Shown piece after piece: positions 1-10,026 of a stretch of DNA of 64,000 nucleotides (within the stretch, counting starts at the first letter, position 1; the number at the start of each line of letters is the position of its first letter). The notes beneath the pieces were generated by a model. It was given only the letters and a program-made list of their open reading frames with translations, made no database searches and had not been told where the DNA came from. Both the position numbers and the translations under genes were made by a program. The stretch covers positions 60,464-124,463 of the forward strand of contig CAZIKF010000010.1 of NCBI GenBank assembly GCA_964539825.1. Reading direction: 5' to 3'. The DNA is from CAZIKF01 sp964539825. Its GTDB lineage: Bacteria > Muiribacteriota > UBA6191.

Positions 1-604
1 TGGCGGTCTGACCTTGAGTAGTTAGCGCTATGCTAAGAACTTGGGATCGAAGAGTGGGACTTTTAAGAATGTTATCCTCGGAGTCCTCCGAAAGATTGAG
101 TATTTTAGTCTCTTTGTTTTGGTTCCTTAAAAGTATGGATGGAATCTCCTTTCTCCAGAACTCCCGGATTTGTCCCAAACCTGCAACGAAGCTCATCTGT
201 GAAAGAGGATCTATAGGAATCCATTCACTTAACTGAGTAACCCCGAAACCTGGACTTAACAAGTAGATTCCCCGGGCGATTAAATCTTGTTTTTGTTGCT
301 CTCTGCCAAACTTCATCATAGCTTTAATCCAGGGGGCCTTATACCTGAGAAAACCTGGAGCTGTCGGCTGATGTGGAAATTCTTCCATGAGTTTTCGTCT
401 GTCTCTCAATTCTTTTCCCGAGGCCTGAAAAAGACCCTGGAGATCTCGTGACGGCAGTGTCATAGCATGAGCCACATGACGCCAAAGATTAGCGCGAGCA
501 TTCCATAGTTCATCACGCGGTTTAGGAAAGAGATCCTTCCACGGTGGACCGGTTCCTTCAAAATTTTGTTCATTGGAAGCAGAGACAACAATGAATAAAC
601 TCAC
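1..604 (-). CDS. hypothetical protein, 3' end outside window
   Basis: On the minus strand an open frame runs without a stop from a GTG at 604 to the window edge, at least 201 codons. An in-frame TAG at 614-616 fixes the start, and AGGA about 7 nt upstream is a fair ribosome site. The first residues are hydrophobic (LFIVVSA), too short for a convincing signal peptide. The rest is soluble and rich in Trp, Arg and Lys, with no motif I recognise. It is divergent from the EI24-like gene at 688. The 600-base open frame on one strand is the main evidence that it is real. Product unknown. Confidence 0.7.
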   Translation of the reverse strand, partial: MSLFIVVSASNEQNFEGTGPPWKDLFPKPRDELWNARANLWRHVAHAMTLPSRDLQGLFQASGKELRDRRKLMEEFPHQPTAPGFLRYKAPWIKAMMKFGREQQKQDLIARGIYLLSPGFGVTQLSEWIPIDPLSQMSFVAGLGQIREFWRKEIPSILLRNQNKETKILNLSEDSEDNILKSPTLRSQVLSIALTTQGQTA

Positions 605-687
605 AACAAGGTCCTATCTCGCTTGGTTTCCATTCTCTGGACAGATATCTTTAGGAAGAGACCTAAGCTCTTATACAAACTAAATTG

Positions 688-1662
688 ATGAAAACCTTCA
701 TACAAGGACTTGGAACCATACCCTGGGCCTGGAGATTCCTGCGCTCGCATCCTCGTGCGCTTGGTCTTGTGATAGTCCCTCTTTTTATTGGGATTCTGGT
801 AGGTATAGGAGCGATCGCGGCTGCCTGGGCTATTGCTCAACCAGGCTCGTGGGGCGAGTTTCCAGAATGGAAATGGGAATTCGATGCCATTCAAAACTTT
901 TTGAGTGTAGGATTTTCTCTTTTGGTCCATTTGTTGGAGTTTATCCTTTTAGTCTTTCTCTTCTATCTTGGCGGATTTGCCCTTTTATGTTCCACCTTTT
1001 ATTCCCTTATGGTGGAACAACTTGAAAAAAGACTGGGTTTAGAGCCCGGGGAAGGAATTTCACCGCCCTTCCTCACACAACTTTCCGACAATGTTCGCCT
1101 GCTGACATTCCTGATTCTTGGACAGATTTTAATTCTATCCCTGCACTTGATTCCCATCCTGGGCAACTTGCTGGCGATTATTCTGGGATTTACATTTCAA
1201 GCCTTCTGTATTGGAATGGAATGTTTTGATTTTACGCTTTCGCTTCGAGGTATGGGGTTCAGACAAAAATTGGACTATTGCAAAAGCAACCTGGGCTGGA
1301 CCCTGGGAACCGGTGGAATTTCCTCTTTATTCATGATGGTACCTATTCTCAATACCTGTTTTTTAACATTGAGCATACTTGGCGCAACGCTTCTTCATCG
1401 TCGAAAATTAATTTATCAGCGCCAGAGAGAGGTATTAGGTCCTGGCGTTTATCAATCTCTAAGTGATGGCGACAGCACCCTGGTCCGCTATGGCGAGAAT
1501 TCTCCAGATTTGAAAACCAGGCTTAGGGAAGGAGAGGTCGAAAAGGGAGAGCTTCTTTACCTGGCTCAGTCCGTGGAAGACAAGACTTACACTCTCTTTA
1601 CCAAGAAGGGTGCACAATTATTGATCTTGGAGGAGACGGAAGAATTTCTCTCCAGCCTCTAA
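688..1662 (+). CDS. EI24/CysZ-like integral membrane protein
   Basis: A 324-residue protein with several strongly hydrophobic stretches (roughly residues 25-50, 68-100, 140-170 and 220-245). It resembles the EI24 domain family, which includes the sulfate transporter CysZ: an early TM pair, a long amphipathic middle, and late TM segments with PILN/PILG-type loops. The last ~80 residues are soluble and charged, an extension beyond the usual EI24 core. A TTG at 685 directly precedes the ATG; I take ATG 688 as the start. Whether it moves sulfate cannot be told, since no cysteine-biosynthesis genes are nearby. Family assignment moderate, substrate unknown. Confidence 0.6.
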   Translation: MKTFIQGLGTIPWAWRFLRSHPRALGLVIVPLFIGILVGIGAIAAAWAIAQPGSWGEFPEWKWEFDAIQNFLSVGFSLLVHLLEFILLVFLFYLGGFALLCSTFYSLMVEQLEKRLGLEPGEGISPPFLTQLSDNVRLLTFLILGQILILSLHLIPILGNLLAIILGFTFQAFCIGMECFDFTLSLRGMGFRQKLDYCKSNLGWTLGTGGISSLFMMVPILNTCFLTLSILGATLLHRRKLIYQRQREVLGPGVYQSLSDGDSTLVRYGENSPDLKTRLREGEVEKGELLYLAQSVEDKTYTLFTKKGAQLLILEETEEFLSSL

Positions 1663-1775
1663 AAAATCTCCAGCATGGGAATAGAATCTGTCGATATTGT
1701 GAAGCATGGGATTGGACTAGAAGTCGGGCTAATGAATTTATTTTGTATATATTATTTCATTCTTTGAGGGCATAG

Positions 1776-3347
1776 ATGGAATCCTTTCAGCGAAATATAG
1801 AGGATGTTCTTAAAGACTTGAAGAGTCTTGATAGCTCGCTGCGGCGACGTGCCATTCAAGATCTTGCTGTTAGCGACTACTCGGAAAAGATTTCTTTGTT
1901 AAATGATCTTCTACGAGTGGAGCGTGACATTCAGCTCAAGTATGAAATACGCAAGGCGATCAATGAAATTGATTCGCTTAGTGAGCCAGTGTCACCAGCA
2001 ATACACCCTTCGGAGGATAAGCGCTTAAATAACTTAAAGAGAGCCTTTCTCTCTACGGACCCTGAGATTATGAACCGGGCATTTCAATTCGCACTTGAGA
2101 ATAAACTTGATGAATTTCTGCCTGAGATGATGATGATTGAAAACTATAGTCTCGACTCCTTTCATCGATGCTGTATTGTTAAGTTGATGATGGTTTGCAG
2201 CCATCTTCATTTTCGCTCCATTATGGGTTTTCTCCAGGACCCGGATCCAAGGGTGCTTTCGACCACACTCGAGGCTTTGGAGGAGATCGGAAACACCTCA
2301 GCATTGGCCGCGATCACTCAGTTTGTAGAACATCCCCATAATCGAGTACAGGCGACAGCAATCAAAGCTTTACACAACCTTGGGGGAGAGGGCGCCGGCA
2401 GTCTATTCCTGAAGATGCTCCAATCTTCTTATTCCGCCTATAGGGATTCCGCGGCTTATGCCCTATGTAGAATTGATGTACCAGAAGGCGTAAAGCTTCT
2501 TTCCATACTTTTGGTCGATGAAGTGGAAAGCGTTCGAAAAAAAGCATTGGATGGGCTTCAAATAATGGCAGGAGAGGGGAATGTGGAAGCGGGCAGGATT
2601 GTGGAGAGAATTCGAAATGAGAATCCCTATGGATTATGGCCCGATAAGCTTGTGGAGCGCATGATACTTTCGGAAAAAGAAATTGAGGAAACCAGGGATG
2701 GAAAATCCCACTCTTCCATTGATCTTGCCGCGCTTTATTCCAATGCTACAGAATTTCGTCTGGCGGCGATTCAAAAGCTCTCTGAAGATAAATCAGATGA
2801 GGATTCGGCTCGCGCATTGGTGGAACGACTCAAACTTGAAAAGGATCCAAAGATTATCGCTTCCGCTGTTCTGGGTTTGGGCAGGGCACGGGGTGAAATG
2901 GTCTTAAAAAGAAAAATTTTAGAGTCCTATCTTAAACATGCCGATGATCGTATCAGAGCAAACGCGGTTGAGGCTTTGACCCTGATTACTGATCCTCGTG
3001 ATAGAGGATTTCTGTTTAAATGTCTGGATGACCCTTATAACCGTGTCGTTGGAAATACAGTAGTAGCACTTTGGGAAACCCTGAACAAACGATCAACAAA
3101 GGCATTGGAGCGTCTGGCAATTTCCACGAATCAGCAATCTCAGTTGACAGCTGTATATTGTATTGGGGAAATCTCCGATTGGAAACTGAGTGAACTTGGA
3201 GAAAAACTTCTCAAGTCCCGCTTTGATCTTGTAGTTACCAAAATGGAGGAAACACTGGAGCATCTTCAAGACATGCCTTCATTTGCCAAAGTTCTCAAGC
3301 GCTACCGCCTTCGCAGCGGTAATTTTGAAAATAAGGAACCAGGCTAG
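1776..3347 (+). CDS. HEAT-repeat protein
   Basis: A 523-residue soluble protein built almost entirely from HEAT-like helical pairs. Recurrent units of the type DPxxRVxxxxLEALxxIG are seen, for example near residues 150-170, 185-205 and 405-430. Such solenoids are protein-interaction scaffolds; no catalytic motif is visible. There is no signal peptide, so it is probably cytoplasmic. GAGG lies 7 nt before the ATG, and an AT-rich stretch (1737-1760) may hold its promoter. It converges with the secreted protein on the other strand, overlapping by 4 bp at the stops. It is one of three HEAT-like proteins in the window. Partner unknown. Confidence 0.75.
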   Translation: MESFQRNIEDVLKDLKSLDSSLRRRAIQDLAVSDYSEKISLLNDLLRVERDIQLKYEIRKAINEIDSLSEPVSPAIHPSEDKRLNNLKRAFLSTDPEIMNRAFQFALENKLDEFLPEMMMIENYSLDSFHRCCIVKLMMVCSHLHFRSIMGFLQDPDPRVLSTTLEALEEIGNTSALAAITQFVEHPHNRVQATAIKALHNLGGEGAGSLFLKMLQSSYSAYRDSAAYALCRIDVPEGVKLLSILLVDEVESVRKKALDGLQIMAGEGNVEAGRIVERIRNENPYGLWPDKLVERMILSEKEIEETRDGKSHSSIDLAALYSNATEFRLAAIQKLSEDKSDEDSARALVERLKLEKDPKIIASAVLGLGRARGEMVLKRKILESYLKHADDRIRANAVEALTLITDPRDRGFLFKCLDDPYNRVVGNTVVALWETLNKRSTKALERLAISTNQQSQLTAVYCIGEISDWKLSELGEKLLKSRFDLVVTKMEETLEHLQDMPSFAKVLKRYRLRSGNFENKEPG

Positions 3348-5266
3348 ATTTTTAGACCGGAATGGGTGAAAAAATCCATTTTGTCGATGCCGGGATCTTG
3401 AAGGGTAAAGGCGGAAAATAGAGTGGTACCTCGACGAAAAGTTCTTTGTATCAGCAGCCTTGGCTTACCCCTGAGAAGAAAATGAAGTTCTTTTACTGAG
3501 ACTTCAAGATCTTGGAACCATTCTCTCCAGGCTTTTCCTTCACGCAATGATTGTAGATAGGGTTTGGACTGTGAAAAAAGCTCCAGACACAATCCCTCAT
3601 CGAGAAAGAGGGAATTCATCACATAAAGTTCATGTTCGGCAAGACGTTCCCGTATTTCCAAAACTTCGCCGATAGGCTTCACTTCATCGGTAGTGATCGT
3701 ACGAAAAATCCAATTCTTCTTTCTTTTAATCGAAAAATTCAAACGGTGATTCTGATAGAGTTCGAGACTCATTTCCACAGGAGGCTTAGGATTCCAGTCG
3801 GGAAGATAGGGGAAAGTTTTGGGGTCCAGAAATTCTGGACTCCAGAGGACACAGCGTAGGAAAAGAGAGCCTTTAACAGAGGTCATTAACAGGTAATGCA
3901 ACTTTTGTTCTTTCATTTCAAAGGAACTGATTAACAGGTTAGAACGAGTTAGAGTCTCGGTTGCCCTCACCCCGATGATATTGGAGAGGTAGTCTTCATG
4001 AAATTCCTTGTGCGGCAGGAAACGATCACGCTCTAGCTCCAGAGTTGACTGAAAATTCTGGGAATAATTATGAACAAAGATTTCGTAGTCCGCATCGAAA
4101 GTTGCCTCCTCTAACAAGCCCCCTTCCGTCACATCAGTGGATGCGAAAGTCCAAGAAAGGCCATAATCAAAATTCTGGTAGCCGGTGGCAGACAAACTTT
4201 GATTCTTATCTACCAGAAGGTATTGAAGTTTGGGAGATCGAAGGTTTTGGTGAACTTTAGAAGAGGCGGAATCTGAGAGAAATCGAAATCTTGTTAACAG
4301 GGGAACAGGAAACGAGGCGGTTTGGTCTCTGAGGGAATATAAAACCAAAAGGACTTTGGTCTTCCCCTTTTGAAGCCCCTTAACCTGGTATCGCAATGGA
4401 TAAGGTTCGCGATTAAGTTTAAAAGACCAATGAAAAGAATCCGAACTATGGGTAAGATCAACCATTTCAGGATTGGAAAAACCCATGCGAAAGGAGTCAA
4501 AAAAGGCCTGTAGGGTGGATTCGTGCTTTGAAGCCAGTACATAGAGGGCATGCGATCCGGTTGGAGACTCAAATGCGATCAGGGCGTGGGGATGAAACTC
4601 CCTGGGAAGATCTCCGGCTTTATAAGTCCATCCGGGAAATTCAAGAGGAATCTTTACACCGTATCCTGCGTGGTAGTAGAAACCCTTATCGATGAACCAC
4701 GCCTGATCAAAGGTCGGCATGGAAAAAGCGCCGGGAGGCTTTTCAGGCTGCTTTTCCTTGTCAATACGAAACTTCGGCATCAATTCAAGAATTCCTGGAA
4801 ATTCTTCTGTAGGTGATCTCACAAAGGACACGTGTTGATAAAGTAAAGAGCCGTATAAAACCAGTTCCACGAGGTATTCAATAGGTTCCTGCGAAAAAAT
4901 CCCTTTTAATGAGAAACGAAAAGATTCCAATTTTTGGAATTTCTGCTCAGAAAACACAGAGATCTCTGCCTCTTGTATGGGAAGAACTTTAATCAAGGTA
5001 TTCGCGATATGAGAGAGCTCTTCACCGCCGTACGAAGTAGGTATCACGAAGCTGTAAAAATCATAGCGCGGATCAAAAATTCCGGATACGGCGTCTTGGC
5101 TGATATTACGCAAGGACTCCTCATCCAGAAAATGTTGGTGAATGGAGACTTTCTCGAGTGAGAAAGCGTAACGGTCTATCTTTTGAAAATTAGCTTCTTT
5201 GGAAAAGCATGTCCCAGAGAGTACCCAAGAGAGGAGTAAATTAAAAATGAGGGAAGATCGGCGCAC
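3344..5266 (-). CDS. large secreted protein of unknown function
   Basis: A 640-residue protein with a clear N-terminal signal peptide (charged MRRSS, then a hydrophobic core up to about residue 22). The mature part is rich in aromatic residues with alternating beta-type patterns, consistent with a periplasmic or surface protein. No catalytic motif or known domain was recognised. The start is a GTG at 5266 with a weak ribosome site. It lies 60 bp downstream of the HTH gene on the same strand, so they may be co-transcribed. The 3' end overlaps the convergent HEAT gene by 4 bp. Confidence 0.7.
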   Translation of the reverse strand: MRRSSLIFNLLLSWVLSGTCFSKEANFQKIDRYAFSLEKVSIHQHFLDEESLRNISQDAVSGIFDPRYDFYSFVIPTSYGGEELSHIANTLIKVLPIQEAEISVFSEQKFQKLESFRFSLKGIFSQEPIEYLVELVLYGSLLYQHVSFVRSPTEEFPGILELMPKFRIDKEKQPEKPPGAFSMPTFDQAWFIDKGFYYHAGYGVKIPLEFPGWTYKAGDLPREFHPHALIAFESPTGSHALYVLASKHESTLQAFFDSFRMGFSNPEMVDLTHSSDSFHWSFKLNREPYPLRYQVKGLQKGKTKVLLVLYSLRDQTASFPVPLLTRFRFLSDSASSKVHQNLRSPKLQYLLVDKNQSLSATGYQNFDYGLSWTFASTDVTEGGLLEEATFDADYEIFVHNYSQNFQSTLELERDRFLPHKEFHEDYLSNIIGVRATETLTRSNLLISSFEMKEQKLHYLLMTSVKGSLFLRCVLWSPEFLDPKTFPYLPDWNPKPPVEMSLELYQNHRLNFSIKRKKNWIFRTITTDEVKPIGEVLEIRERLAEHELYVMNSLFLDEGLCLELFSQSKPYLQSLREGKAWREWFQDLEVSVKELHFLLRGKPRLLIQRTFRRGTTLFSAFTLQDPGIDKMDFFTHSGLKI

Positions 5267-5326
5267 CTCGTGGAATATACCAAAAAACGCTGCTACAAAT
5301 CTTCGAAGCTTAAGAATTCCTTGGAC

Positions 5327-5719
5327 TCAGAGAATTACCGCTTCCTCTAATTCATCGAGAAAAGCCTGATCTATAGATTCAACCGTGATTTGATCAGAGT
5401 CAGGAGAGGGTCTGGTTTGCGTACTCTTTGAAAGAAACTGCATCAATAGTTGTTTTTCCATATTCGGCAGAGAACTATCAGAGAGAATTTGCATGGCCCG
5501 GAAGCGAGATTCCTCTCCCATGAGACCATCGGGGTCTTCATAGGAGCGTAAGGCCTGTAGTTTTAGCCACAAGTCAATCAGGCGTTTTTGAAAGCGGTAT
5601 TGAGTGCCTACTCTTGCCACGGGGATCTTGCGGTCTTTGATTAGGGTTCGGAGGGATTCCTGGGAAACCTTCAGGTAAAGAGAGGCTTCTCTCAATGTAA
5701 GGACTTCTGCATTACTCAT
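5327..5719 (-). CDS. excisionase-type helix-turn-helix protein
   Basis: A 130-residue protein. Residues 5-50 match the excisionase/MerR-like HTH_17 domain: LTLREASLYLKVSQESLR, a basic recognition segment, then the RVGTQYRF wing. This family binds DNA and often acts in phage or transposon excision, but chromosomal members are also simple regulators. The remaining ~75 residues are acidic and not recognised. No integrase or phage gene is near, so an excision role is not supported. Most likely a local regulator, perhaps of itself or the downstream secreted-protein gene. Confidence 0.75.
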   Translation of the reverse strand: MSNAEVLTLREASLYLKVSQESLRTLIKDRKIPVARVGTQYRFQKRLIDLWLKLQALRSYEDPDGLMGEESRFRAMQILSDSSLPNMEKQLLMQFLSKSTQTRPSPDSDQITVESIDQAFLDELEEAVIL

Positions 5720-6001
5720 GGGCTTATCTTTCTTTCGGCTGAAGGTCTCCTTCTCCTTGAGATTTTTCTGCTCACTCGAAAAGAAACATAGGTAAAAATG
5801 GTTGGTCGAAGGAAGTTGGAATTGCTCAATGGGGCCAAAATGAGAAAAATCTATCCAAATGAAACCAGGGGATTCGCAAATAGTACAAATTATTGAGAAT
5901 TCGCACTTACTTTCCCAAATCTCTGGTAAATTTTCGTAAAAAGCGGGGAAAACTTTACTAAAGACTAGGAATCAACGGAAGATTGGAGAAAAATTATAAG
6001 A

Positions 6002-6919
6002 ATGGAACAAAACCTTCACTTGAAAAATTCCCGAATTCGAATCAGGAGGGCTGGAGTTTATCTTTTTTTATTTGCCTCCGGTCTGGGGAGCACCACCTTT
6101 GTCACCGGTGCCAACCTATTGGTACTTTTGGATTTTTTCCTATTCAGTGTTCTGGCCTTTAATTTCTTTTATCTTCTCTTTTTAAGACGGGGTGTTCTGG
6201 CCTTACAGTTTCCAACTTTTCTGGTTGAATCCCAGCCAGCAATTCCACAGATACGCTCCTTGAACCCTCTCCCCCCTTTTGCAGGTACTTTGACCTTGAT
6301 CTGGGAGAGGTTTTCACAAACGAAAAGAGATAGCACCTCTGTATTACATTTCTCCCAGGAAACCAGGGCGCTTCCGATCCGCTTTTCTCTCCGAGGTCCT
6401 TATAAGCTCCAGTCCTTGAAGTTAGAAGTTGAATTTCCATTCCCGCTGTTTTCCCTTGAGTTGGAGCTTAGTACTTGTGTTGAGATCCTTGTGGCTCCCC
6501 TGGCCGCATCGGCGGGCATGGAAGTGGACGACTCCAGTTTTAAATCCATGGAACTTGAGGGAGAAGTTCATAAAATAAAAAACTATCTTCCTGGAGACCC
6601 GTTAAAGCTCATTTCCTGGAAGCATTATGCGAAGTTCGGTGACCTCATGGTCAAGGAGTTTGATCGAATCAGTCTTGAAGAAGTGACTTACGTAATCAAG
6701 TACTCACAAGAATCGGAAAGACGCGTCTTTTCAAGGGCGTTATGTTATTTACAACATCGAATGGAGAATCTTGAACCCTTTACTATTCTGGGAAATGGAG
6801 TTCATTATCGTTTTGACGGCAACTTAAAAGATCAGTCTGGGCTTCTACGGTTTCTGGCCATCTACAGGACTCCGGCCGGAGATGTGAAAAACGCCACCAT
6901 TTTAGGGAGCAGCTTTTGA
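6002..6919 (+). CDS. DUF58 domain protein
   Basis: A 305-residue protein with two N-terminal TM segments (about residues 17-57) followed by a soluble domain. The DUF58 signature YLPGDPLKLISWKHYAK (about residues 195-212), followed by a VKEFD stretch, is clear. DUF58 proteins usually occur with MoxR ATPases and transglutaminase-like membrane proteins in envelope or stress modules. Here the partner transglutaminase gene follows with a TTGA overlap, indicating translational coupling. No MoxR ATPase is visible in the window. The exact biochemical role of the family is not established. Confidence 0.82.
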   Translation: MEQNLHLKNSRIRIRRAGVYLFLFASGLGSTTFVTGANLLVLLDFFLFSVLAFNFFYLLFLRRGVLALQFPTFLVESQPAIPQIRSLNPLPPFAGTLTLIWERFSQTKRDSTSVLHFSQETRALPIRFSLRGPYKLQSLKLEVEFPFPLFSLELELSTCVEILVAPLAASAGMEVDDSSFKSMELEGEVHKIKNYLPGDPLKLISWKHYAKFGDLMVKEFDRISLEEVTYVIKYSQESERRVFSRALCYLQHRMENLEPFTILGNGVHYRFDGNLKDQSGLLRFLAIYRTPAGDVKNATILGSSF

Positions 6920-8883
6920 AGTCTCTGAAAATTCGAAAGTATGGTTCTTTCTGGAAACTTCCCTTTTTCACTCTTTTTTCTATGATTCCCTTCTCTCTTC
7001 TCTATGAGGAGACCCCCTGGTTTTGGCTTCCCTTCTATTTTTTCTTTCTCACGGTGATCACTACGAAGAGGATTTTTCCCCGTTCGATCGTACCCGTTCT
7101 TTTTTCAGTTGGAGCAGTCATTTCATGGATTCACCATGCCCAGGTAGCTCGCATCGATTTATTGTTCTTTGCAAGGTTGCTACTTTTTATTCAGGCGGGT
7201 CTTCATCTCATGAGGGTCAATAGACAGAGGGTGATCGTGATGTATTTTTTGAATTTCGTCCTCATTCTCGTGGCAGGGGCCTTAACCTTTCGATTCTGGT
7301 TCGCGCTGTATGCACTGGTGTTTTTCTTTGCACTGGGATACTTGTTCTTGGAACTTAGCTTTCAGCGTTTTCACGCCGAGGTGGAAGTAAAGTTTAAAGC
7401 CTGGTACACAGCGAAACTGGTCTTCTTTTTGCTGCTGTGTGGATATGCACTCTTCCTTTTTGTTCCCCGGCTCCACTTTGATCAGATTCCCTCCCAATTA
7501 GGCCTGACCATCAGTGGATTTTCCGATCAGGTTTCACTAGACGACATCACCAGTATTCTAGAATCAGACAAAGTGGTTATGCGGGTAAAGACCCGTGGAT
7601 CTCCGGGCTATTACAAAGGCGTAGTTCTTGATTCCTTTGACGGAAAAAGCTGGCATAAAAGCAGTAAATTTCGTCCTTTACGCTCGGCGATCATACCAGG
7701 CGAAGGGATGAAAATTCCCTCCTTATACCATGATCGTTTCCAGGAGGTTCAGGAATTTGATTTCCAGGTTTTACCCTCCAAAAATAAATATGTATTTCTA
7801 CCTGAATTTTCCCGAAGCCTGGAAATTGAACCGCCCCTGGTTGAAGTCAGTCTCGAGGGGGATATTCGAAGAAAGTTTAATCTCAGAAGGAGCCTGGAAT
7901 ATAAAGTCTATGCCTACAAGGTTAAGCGATCTCGCTCCCTGCTCAAAGAGGAGCCTGAGATTGGGAATTTCATAAAGAAATATTATCTACAGCTTCCCGG
8001 TGTGAGTCCCCGTGTGGAGAAGCTGGCTCATTACATTACCAGGGAAAAAACGACCTATCTTGAAAGGGTTAAGGCTATCCGTGCTTTTTTTGATAAGAGT
8101 TTTCGTTACTCTCTTGACTCTTACCACCCCGGCGACCCGCTAGAGGATTTCCTACTCAATAATCGCGTGGGTCATTGTCAGTATTATGCGGCCGCGATGG
8201 TTCTCTTACTTCGTCTCAACAACATCCCTGCCCGCATGGTGAATGGTTTTACCTCAGGGGAATACAATGAATATGGTGATTATTGGACTATTCGTATGAA
8301 AGATGCTCACGCCTGGGTTGAGGTTTTTGCGGGAGAGGGTATCTGGATCATTGAAGACCCTACTCCAGCCCAGCCGTTATCCTGGTTTCAGTCAGGTATC
8401 CTGCAGTCCACCTATCAGCATTTGAAAAAAATAGGCGAATATTTTGATGCTCAATGGCAATCCTCCGTCCTGTACTTTTCTCGAGTTGACCAGAGTTTGT
8501 TTTTACTGAATCTACTTCGTTGGTGGAAACAAAGTCCCCTTCTGAATAGCATTCTGGCTTTAGTAGGAATCTTCCTCTTTTTTGCCCTGGTCCATCGGTT
8601 CTTTCGATCCTTTGAGATACGTTATGAGGCTCAAAATGAATGGATCAAAAAACTAGATAAATGGTTAATTTCCATGGACTTTCAAAGACCCCCCTCAAAA
8701 GGGCTCCAGGAGCATTTAGAGACCTTGAATCTTGAGCATTCCCTTCATGAGACGCTATCTTCCATGCAAGATAGAATCTATCGGATGGAATTTCGAAACG
8801 GCACGGATGATAAGGAGCTTGAGCAAGAGCTCAAAGTACTTTGGAAAAGACTCAAAGGTTCCTCAAGAACACGACGAGTCTAG
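6916..8883 (+). CDS. TgpA-like membrane transglutaminase/protease-like protein
   Basis: A 655-residue protein. The N-terminal ~200 residues contain about six TM segments (DUF3488/TgpA-like). A periplasmic transglutaminase-like domain follows, with Cys421 in GHCQYYAAAM, His465 in DAHAWVEV and Asp481 in IEDPTP, the expected Cys-His-Asp triad. A further TM segment near 548-570 precedes a cytoplasmic tail. This is the known TgpA architecture, in which the core sits in the periplasm and is essential in Pseudomonas; the reaction in most species is unknown. The TTG start overlaps the TGA of the DUF58 gene. Confidence 0.85.
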   Translation: MKSLKIRKYGSFWKLPFFTLFSMIPFSLLYEETPWFWLPFYFFFLTVITTKRIFPRSIVPVLFSVGAVISWIHHAQVARIDLLFFARLLLFIQAGLHLMRVNRQRVIVMYFLNFVLILVAGALTFRFWFALYALVFFFALGYLFLELSFQRFHAEVEVKFKAWYTAKLVFFLLLCGYALFLFVPRLHFDQIPSQLGLTISGFSDQVSLDDITSILESDKVVMRVKTRGSPGYYKGVVLDSFDGKSWHKSSKFRPLRSAIIPGEGMKIPSLYHDRFQEVQEFDFQVLPSKNKYVFLPEFSRSLEIEPPLVEVSLEGDIRRKFNLRRSLEYKVYAYKVKRSRSLLKEEPEIGNFIKKYYLQLPGVSPRVEKLAHYITREKTTYLERVKAIRAFFDKSFRYSLDSYHPGDPLEDFLLNNRVGHCQYYAAAMVLLLRLNNIPARMVNGFTSGEYNEYGDYWTIRMKDAHAWVEVFAGEGIWIIEDPTPAQPLSWFQSGILQSTYQHLKKIGEYFDAQWQSSVLYFSRVDQSLFLLNLLRWWKQSPLLNSILALVGIFLFFALVHRFFRSFEIRYEAQNEWIKKLDKWLISMDFQRPPSKGLQEHLETLNLEHSLHETLSSMQDRIYRMEFRNGTDDKELEQELKVLWKRLKGSSRTRRV

Positions 8884-8884
8884 C

Positions 8885-9442
8885 TCAAAACTGAACCGTG
8901 CGCGTAATTCCCGTAACGGGGTGCAAGAGAATTACCGTTGTTTCGGTAATTTGGCGGACTCGAAATCCCTCTGGGGCACTGGAACCAAGCTTCCAGAGCT
9001 TATTGATTCCCGCCACCTCAACAATGGCTATCCGTTCTTGATCATTACCGGTGATACCAGTGATACGAATTTGGGAATGAGATTTTTTCTTGAGACTTGG
9101 AAGAGGTACGAGGGCTCGGATTCTCTTGTCTGGTCTGGATGATTTTAAAGTCTTAGCAGGAGCCACTACGATGAGGTGATGCTCAGTTTCAATCAGCTCG
9201 AGATCATGAGCAGACATTAGTGCGTTGAGAGCTTCCCTCCAGGAGACGTTTGAAAGGCTTAATGTCGTGCTCTCTCTAAGGTTTGCGTCCAGGATCAGTT
9301 CTTTGGAAGAATGCTTGGTAATCATGGCCAGCACTCTCTCCACCGGGACACGCTCTACGGAGAGGTGGATTTTAGGTTCAGCGAAGAGGATTGAAATTCT
9401 ACACAGAATTACGAGGATGATTAAGAAGAAGTGATGAGCCAT
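8885..9442 (-). CDS. secretin/TonB short N-terminal (STN) domain protein
   Basis: A 185-residue exported protein with a signal peptide (hydrophobic residues 5-20). Residues ~25-90 match the STN/secretin N domain seen at the start of PilQ-type secretins: VPVERVLAMITKHSSKELI, then LSLSNVSWREALNALM and HHLIVVA. The C-terminal ~80 residues form a small beta-type domain. There is no secretin pore, so this is either a stand-alone periplasmic N-domain or a pilotin-like accessory. A pilT-like ATPase lies 5 kb away, a possible but unproven link. It converges with the TgpA-like gene with almost no gap. Confidence 0.72.
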   Translation of the reverse strand: MAHHFFLIILVILCRISILFAEPKIHLSVERVPVERVLAMITKHSSKELILDANLRESTTLSLSNVSWREALNALMSAHDLELIETEHHLIVVAPAKTLKSSRPDKRIRALVPLPSLKKKSHSQIRITGITGNDQERIAIVEVAGINKLWKLGSSAPEGFRVRQITETTVILLHPVTGITRTVQF

Positions 9443-9489
9443 GCCATCTCCCTTTAAAATGAATTGGTTCGAATATATTAAGAGATCGG

Positions 9490-9942
9490 CTAAAGCTGTT
9501 TGGAACTCAACCGATTTGATTGAATTTGTGGGAATTTGTCCTCCTGGTAGGAGGGGAGCAGAAAAGCTTCATTGGGAATACAAACTCTCAGACGATGAAT
9601 TGTTCCCTCTTCACGTATAGAGGCTGGCTGTGAATCAAATCGCAAAATTCTCATGGTGATCCGTTTGCGGTTGAGATGAGCGGCAGCCAGAGATCGGGGC
9701 TTGATCGGGTTATAGTAGAAAGTATGAATCTCGCCAGCACTCACTCTGAAAAAAGGAAAGGATCCATAGATGTTCATAGGCTTTTCGACACATAAATTTC
9801 GATCGAATGAGCGGGGAGGATTTCTTCTAAACAGGTTCTTTAAGGGGTGGGTTAAAAAGCCGAAGCTATAGGAGCTTCCTGTCAGGGTGAGGAAAAGAGT
9901 CACAATAAAGATTGATTTCATACTCTTTGAAGGCATCGGCAA
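9490..9942 (-). CDS. small secreted protein, unknown
   Basis: A 150-residue protein (or 144 if the second in-frame Met, residue 7, is the start). It has a typical signal peptide: Lys at residue 8, then a hydrophobic stretch to about residue 25. The mature part is basic, with two Cys residues that could form a disulfide. No family recognised. It lies just upstream of the STN protein on the same strand (47-bp gap), so the two are probably co-transcribed and may act together in the periplasm. Confidence 0.6.
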   Translation of the reverse strand: MPMPSKSMKSIFIVTLFLTLTGSSYSFGFLTHPLKNLFRRNPPRSFDRNLCVEKPMNIYGSFPFFRVSAGEIHTFYYNPIKPRSLAAAHLNRKRITMRILRFDSQPASIREEGTIHRLRVCIPNEAFLLPSYQEDKFPQIQSNRLSSKQL

Positions 9943-10026
9943 TAGCCGAGAATTTTCAAAAGAAAGAATCGATATTTATGTTCAAATTTTGTCCAAGCCA
10001 GTACAAACGATGAGATATTCTTAGGC

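Noticed and set aside
5327..5719. Excisionase-like HTH as part of a prophage
   Set aside because: No integrase, structural or lysis genes are nearby; isolated HTH_17 proteins are common chromosomal regulators.
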